Below are positions 22,469 through 26,241 of a stretch of DNA of 26,241 bases, piece by piece (position 1 is the first letter of the stretch; each line of letters begins with the position of its first letter). This DNA is from Ophiothrix spiculata (lineage: Eukaryota > Echinodermata > Ophiuroidea > Amphilepidida > Ophiotrichidae): NCBI GenBank assembly GCA_000969725.1, contig JXSR01S073158.1, one strand, 5' to 3'. The notes under the pieces were generated by a model. The model did not search any database and was not told the origin of the DNA. It worked only from the letters and a program-made list of their open reading frames with translations. The translations under genes and the position numbers were made by a program.

Positions 22469-22607
22469 AGGGTTCATTAATATTTTCCGTGTGTAATCGC
22501 TTGATTTTGCCCCACGGGCAGATGGCGAGCATCGCTTCGCGATACATCTGTCATCCCACCCTCTGGCAAAATCAAGTGATTATATACGGAAAATATGAGT
22601 GACCCCT
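22469..22607. mobile_element. 139-bp foldback element
   Basis: Nearly palindromic: the left arm GGGTTCATTAATATTTTCCG and on through GTGTAATCGCTTGATTTTGCC matches the inverted right arm with few mismatches over about 42 bases. ATCGCTTCGCGAT forms the centre (22529-22541). Confidence 0.85.
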
Positions 22608-22748
22608 TTATTGACATCTAAAGGCGCTTGTCTGATGACAAAAGAACAAGAGGAAGTGAACAATTTAAGTACCACAGACAACACATTAGACTAGACATAT
22701 TCAAGAACTCATTGAATTTGAAGACAAGTTAAGTGAAGACATCACCTT

Positions 22749-23213
22749 CCCAGTGGGCACAAGCAAATTTATCAACGTTGATAGTAAACCGTTTATAAAC
22801 TAAACCAGAATTCAACCATTTCAATTTGAAGAGAAAGAAGGTTTATATTAAACGTTGATACTAAACCAAGTTGAAACTTTGGTTGATGTTAAACGTTGAA
22901 TCAACGTTTAATAAACGTTGATACTATAGTTGTTGGATTTATTAAAATTCGTGAACGCGTGTTTATAGCAAGTACGCAATGGTCCCTGAAGCGAGCGTAT
23001 ATTTTCAAGGTTGTTAATGTTTAGTTCGCGTGTACGCACAAGGCTCTGAGTATGCGTTCACGAATTAAATCCAACAATAATAAATGGTTTAGATTTTCAA
23101 AAAAAATTTACGAAATCAACCAGAATTAAACCATTTATCAACGTTGAAAAATGGTTTAGAATGTTTAGGCTAAACGTTGAATCAAAGTTGTTAAGTTGAT
23201 TTGTGCCCACAGG
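22749..23213. mobile_element. CCCwGTGGGCACAA-ended element rich in AACGTTGA, with a nested palindrome
   Basis: The left end CCAGTGGGCACAAGCAAATT and the inverted right end CCTGTGGGCACAAATCAACT define the element. AACGTTGA or TCAACGTT occurs about seven times inside. A second inverted repeat (GTTGGATTTATTAAAATTCG at 22933 on and its inverse ending about 23078) forms a nested CpG-richer palindrome within it. Confidence 0.82.
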
Positions 23214-23271
23214 GTAGCACCTTCACTTGAAGCCTTTAAATGATGCCAACACAGTTAACTTAACATGTTAA

Positions 23272-25379
23272 ATCCATCTCTGGAAGCGTGCAGACTTTGA
23301 TGCTATACGTGCCAACACAAAGGAGTGGACCACAAAGTTTGTTATGGAAAATTCTACCAAAACACCAATTGAATCCCTTGCCAACAAAGTAGAGAGCCAT
23401 CTATTACATCTGCTCAATGAGTTTGTGCCAAGTAAGCTTAGCTCTACCAGATACAGCCAACCCTGGTTCTGTACTGCCACAAAAAGAGTATGCCGCAGAA
23501 AATCCCGCGCATACAAGAAAGCCAGGAAGACCAACAGAGATCGAGACTGGCGTCGCTTCAGGCTTCTCAAGAAAGAAGCCTAACTTAAATGCAGAAGGGC
23601 CTACAATGACTACCTAACAAAGCTTATCTGTAGTGAGCCTGGTAACAACAAACGTCTTGGTGCCATCATTAAATCCAAACGTTGTGATCAAACAGGAGTT
23701 GCTCCACTAAAAGAGGGCGATATTCTGCACAGTGACCCTAAAACCAAGGCCAATGTTTTAAACCGGCAGTTTGCTTCTGTTTTCACCAACGACAGCTCTA
23801 CCAAACTGCTGACCTTGGACACAGCTCATACCAATCTATGGATAGCATCACCGTCACTATCCCAGGTGTTGCTAAGCTGCTACGTTATTTGAAACCACAC
23901 AAAGCGACTGGCCCAGATAATATATCAGCTCATCTACTCAAAGAAGTTGCTGAAGAGATCGCTCCTGCTGTAACTCTACTCTTCCAAGCCTCATTAGACC
24001 AGGGCAGACTACCATCAGCATGGAAAAAAGCTTTGATTGTCCCAATCTTCAAGAAAGGCAGCAGATCTTCAGCATCTAACTACTGACCAATATACTTGAC
24101 CGCCATATTGTGCAAACTGTGTGAACACATTGTCCATTCCACCATCATGGGCCATCTGTCAGATCATCATATACTGACAGATTCACAACATGGGTTTCGC
24201 AAAGGAAGATCCTGCGACACACAGCTAATTCTTACCATCAACGACTTAGCTCAAGGCATCGAAGATAAAGGCCAGACTGATTCAATCCTCCTGGACTTCG
24301 CTAAAGCCTTCGATAAAGTGTCCCATCGTCTCCTACTTCACAAGATCCAGCACTATGGAGTCAGAGGCCGTACTCTACTTTGGATTAAAGACTTTTTGAG
24401 TGAAAGAACACAGCAAGTCCTGGTAGATGGTTACTCCAGCAGCGAAGCTCCTGTTACTTCTGGTGTACCACAAGGCAGCGTACTCGGTCCACTACTATTC
24501 TTGACCTACATTAATGATCTACCTGCCAGTGTGAAATTCTCCACCACCAGGCTCTTCGCTGACGACTGCGTCCTCTACAAGCGCATCACATCTGATCTTG
24601 ATTCCTCCAAGCTCCAAGATGACCTGGATTCACTACAGTCATGGGAAAAAACCTGGCTCATGAAATTCGATCCTTCTAAGTGCCAGGTAGTGCGCATCAC
24701 CAACAAACGCAAACCGGTCACATCTGCCTACAAGATCCATGAACAGTTGCTGGAGGAAGTCAGCTCAGCCAAGTATCTGGGACTCAACTTAGTCTACAAC
24801 AAACTGAATTTCAACACACATGTCGACAGTACCACCAAAAAGGCGAATGCAACTCGTGCCTTTATCAGTCGTAATCATCACAGCTGCAGCAGACGAATTA
24901 AAGAAGCAACCTACAAGACCTATGTTCGACCTAGTCCTATCCTTGAATATGCCTCGGCAGCATGGGACCCACACACCCAGAGGAACATTGGCAAGCTAGA
25001 ACAGGTCCAGCGCAGATGTGCACGATTTGTCACAGACACAGGCAACTACGATCGCCATGCAAGTGTTACATCCATGATAAACGACCTTGAATGGAACAGT
25101 CTCCAGAGCAGACGTCAACAAGACCGACTCTCAATGCACTACAGGATACGCTTCAACCTGATAGGCATGGACTGTACTCAATTCCTGACCACTCTGTCAA
25201 CAAGTACTAGAGGTCACAAATCCCGCTTCTGGACGCCATTCTGCAGTAGCAAGACGTATCATTCTTCATTTTTTCCCCACACCACAAGGGACTGGAACCT
25301 TCTGGAGAAAGATCCTGCAGACTTTCCCACCCTCAATGCTTTCAAGGCTGCATTGAGGACTGGCTCCAAGACTAAGTAA
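23272..25379 (+). pseudogene. LINE reverse transcriptase, broken by two stops and one frameshift
   Basis: Order of motifs: EFVPSKLSSTRYSQPWF (linker), LKPHKATGPDNISAHLLKE (RT block 1), PSAWKKALIVPIFKKG, a stop at 24084-24086 where NYRPI is expected (CGA to TGA), QHGFRKGRSCDTQL, LLDFAKAFDKVSHRLLL, TSGVPQGSVLGPLLF, then the catalytic FADD (24555-24566), SAKYLGLNL, and the thumb-like QRRCARFV..., ending at TAA 25377-25379. All catalytic blocks of the RT survive in the 427-codon last segment, so it is a fairly young dead copy. It would have used target-primed reverse transcription. Confidence 0.93.
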
Positions 25380-25556
25380 ACATGCAGTATCCTGATTTTT
25401 AACCGCACCTGTAAATATTTTTACTGCACATCTGTAAATATGTATGCACTTTTGGATGGATATTGCATTAAGTTAACTTGGACTTGGAGCACACACCCCA
25501 CTGTAGTGTGATTATATTCAGTTATTGAAGTTTACACTTACAAGGAAGAAGAAGAA
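23272..25556 (+). mobile_element. Decayed non-LTR retrotransposon (LINE), 5'-truncated, Jockey/CR1-like
   Basis: Recognisable coding starts at 23272 in the linker after the endonuclease (LWKRADFDAIRANTKEW), with no endonuclease before it. It carries the reverse transcriptase and a C-terminal region, then about 180 bases of 3' UTR ending in a (GAA)n-type tail (AAGGAAGAAGAAGAAG, 25541-25556). The coding part holds two stop codons (23581-23583 and 24084-24086) and a frameshift near 23800-23838, so it is dead. The exact clade cannot be settled by eye. Confidence 0.9.
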
Positions 25557-25776
25557 GGGACTGGTCTAGTCTAGATTCTTCCCATTAATTTTTTACCTAC
25601 ATATTTTTTTTACATGAATCGGTAGAACATGTTTATAGTAATATAACCTATAGAACCAGATACTGCTCATACAGATACAGTATTTTGGGGAATTAAGATT
25701 CTCCATCCTCGGGTTTTTTCCTCATTAACGCTACAGCCCGTACTCTGGCAACTAAATGGTAATTTGACTGAGAATG

Positions 25777-25972
25777 CGGCTAAGTTAGGGGATTGAGCTA
25801 GTCAAGCGTTGTTCTTTGCATACGCACAATTTGGCGGCAAAATGTAAGATGCGTATTGCGCTGTAGTCAAGAAATAGTAGCGCGCGATACAACGCACAGC
25901 GGAGTCACTACGCACTCACGCAGCGTCGGCCTAGGCATGACGCCCGCGTGGCGCAATCCCCTAACTTAGCCG
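25777..25972. mobile_element. 196-bp CpG-rich MITE with 19-bp perfect ends
   Basis: CGGCTAAGTTAGGGGATTG at 25777-25795 is exactly inverted at 25954-25972. The inside is rich in CG and GCGC, in contrast to its neighbours. Confidence 0.9.
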
Positions 25973-26065
25973 GATTTTTAGGGTGCAAACAGACCAGTTG
26001 CATATCTGGACTTTTATTAATCTATGCTACAGCCACTGAGCCAGTTTTATACTCTTTCTCAGATA

Positions 26066-26241
26066 GGGTATTTCATATATGATCACGTTGAGGGCGCTGT
26101 AACATTTTCAAAAAGTGTGCCAGTTTAGTTTTTAAGCTCTAACTTTAATTCTGTTCAAGTTCAAAGGATATAAAAAAATATGCATTTTCTTTGAAACAAT
26201 ACCTTTCAAATGAAACACATGCTATGAAACAAAAGCGCATT
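26066..26241. repeat. Dispersed repeat, copy B, cut by the window edge
   Basis: Same-strand relative of 20146-20340, with several short deletions relative to that copy. It reaches the last base of the window, so its right end is unknown. Confidence 0.9.

Noticed and set aside
22033-22602. 189-codon plus-strand open frame
   Set aside because: It runs across two separate inverted-repeat elements and is low-complexity Phe/Pro/Cys; no domain or splice signals.
25655-25703. Minus-strand candidate for REC8 exon 1 reading MENLNSPKYCICMSSI then TG
   Set aside because: Correct phase and near-correct length, but no MF(Y/F) start or TG motif, and the donor GTTCTA is poor. It is also about 6.8 kb away across a LINE.
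1-26241. CRISPR array, operon or bacterial-type system
   Set aside because: No regularly spaced direct repeats of that kind, and the gene is intron-rich; this is animal nuclear DNA.

Overview
The window is animal nuclear DNA. It has one multi-exon gene with GT-AG introns, a tRNA-derived SINE, a LINE and many short inverted-repeat elements. The repeat style suggests a marine invertebrate, perhaps a deuterostome such as an echinoderm, hemichordate or lancelet, but nothing here fixes the species. There is one 305-base assembly gap (14807-15111).

The only host gene I can support is on the minus strand: a homologue of REC8, the meiotic alpha-kleisin subunit of cohesin. I rebuilt 17 coding exons between 18892 and 580 by joining reading frames at splice sites. 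Every donor phase matches the next acceptor phase, giving 745 visible residues and a stop. The N-terminal kleisin block (18892 to 17143), the basic patch before LVF (9332-9502) and the C-terminal winged-helix block ending PYG...GPRF (1855 to 580) all match REC8 as I know the family. The first coding exon (about 19 codons ending in Trp) was not found between 18893 and 26241.

The gene's introns are unusual. Exons 3, 7, 8, 11, 12, 13 and 18 each have one or more decayed partial copies close by. Exon 8 has two such copies in a row. The exon 3 copy is itself split by an inserted inverted-repeat element. This looks like repeated local duplication of exons followed by decay, in a fast-changing linker between two conserved ends.

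The introns also hold several nonautonomous DNA transposons with recognisable terminal inverted repeats (978-1512, 3789-4018, 6286-6451, 7259-8212, 10008-10364, 11018-11261, 17979-18511), a SINE next to the gap, a C-rich repeat lying against an exon donor, and a compact 57-base hairpin at 10513-10569.

From about 18.9 kb to the right end there is no supported host exon. This part is a mosaic of mobile DNA: G-rich GGGTGGGGGT repeats, a 19-bp perfect inverted-repeat element flanked by TTAA, a plus-strand LINE fragment at 21655-21849, four more foldback or inverted-repeat elements, a decayed plus-strand LINE with reverse transcriptase at 23272-25556, and two copies of a roughly 200-base dispersed repeat (20146-20340 and 26066-26241).
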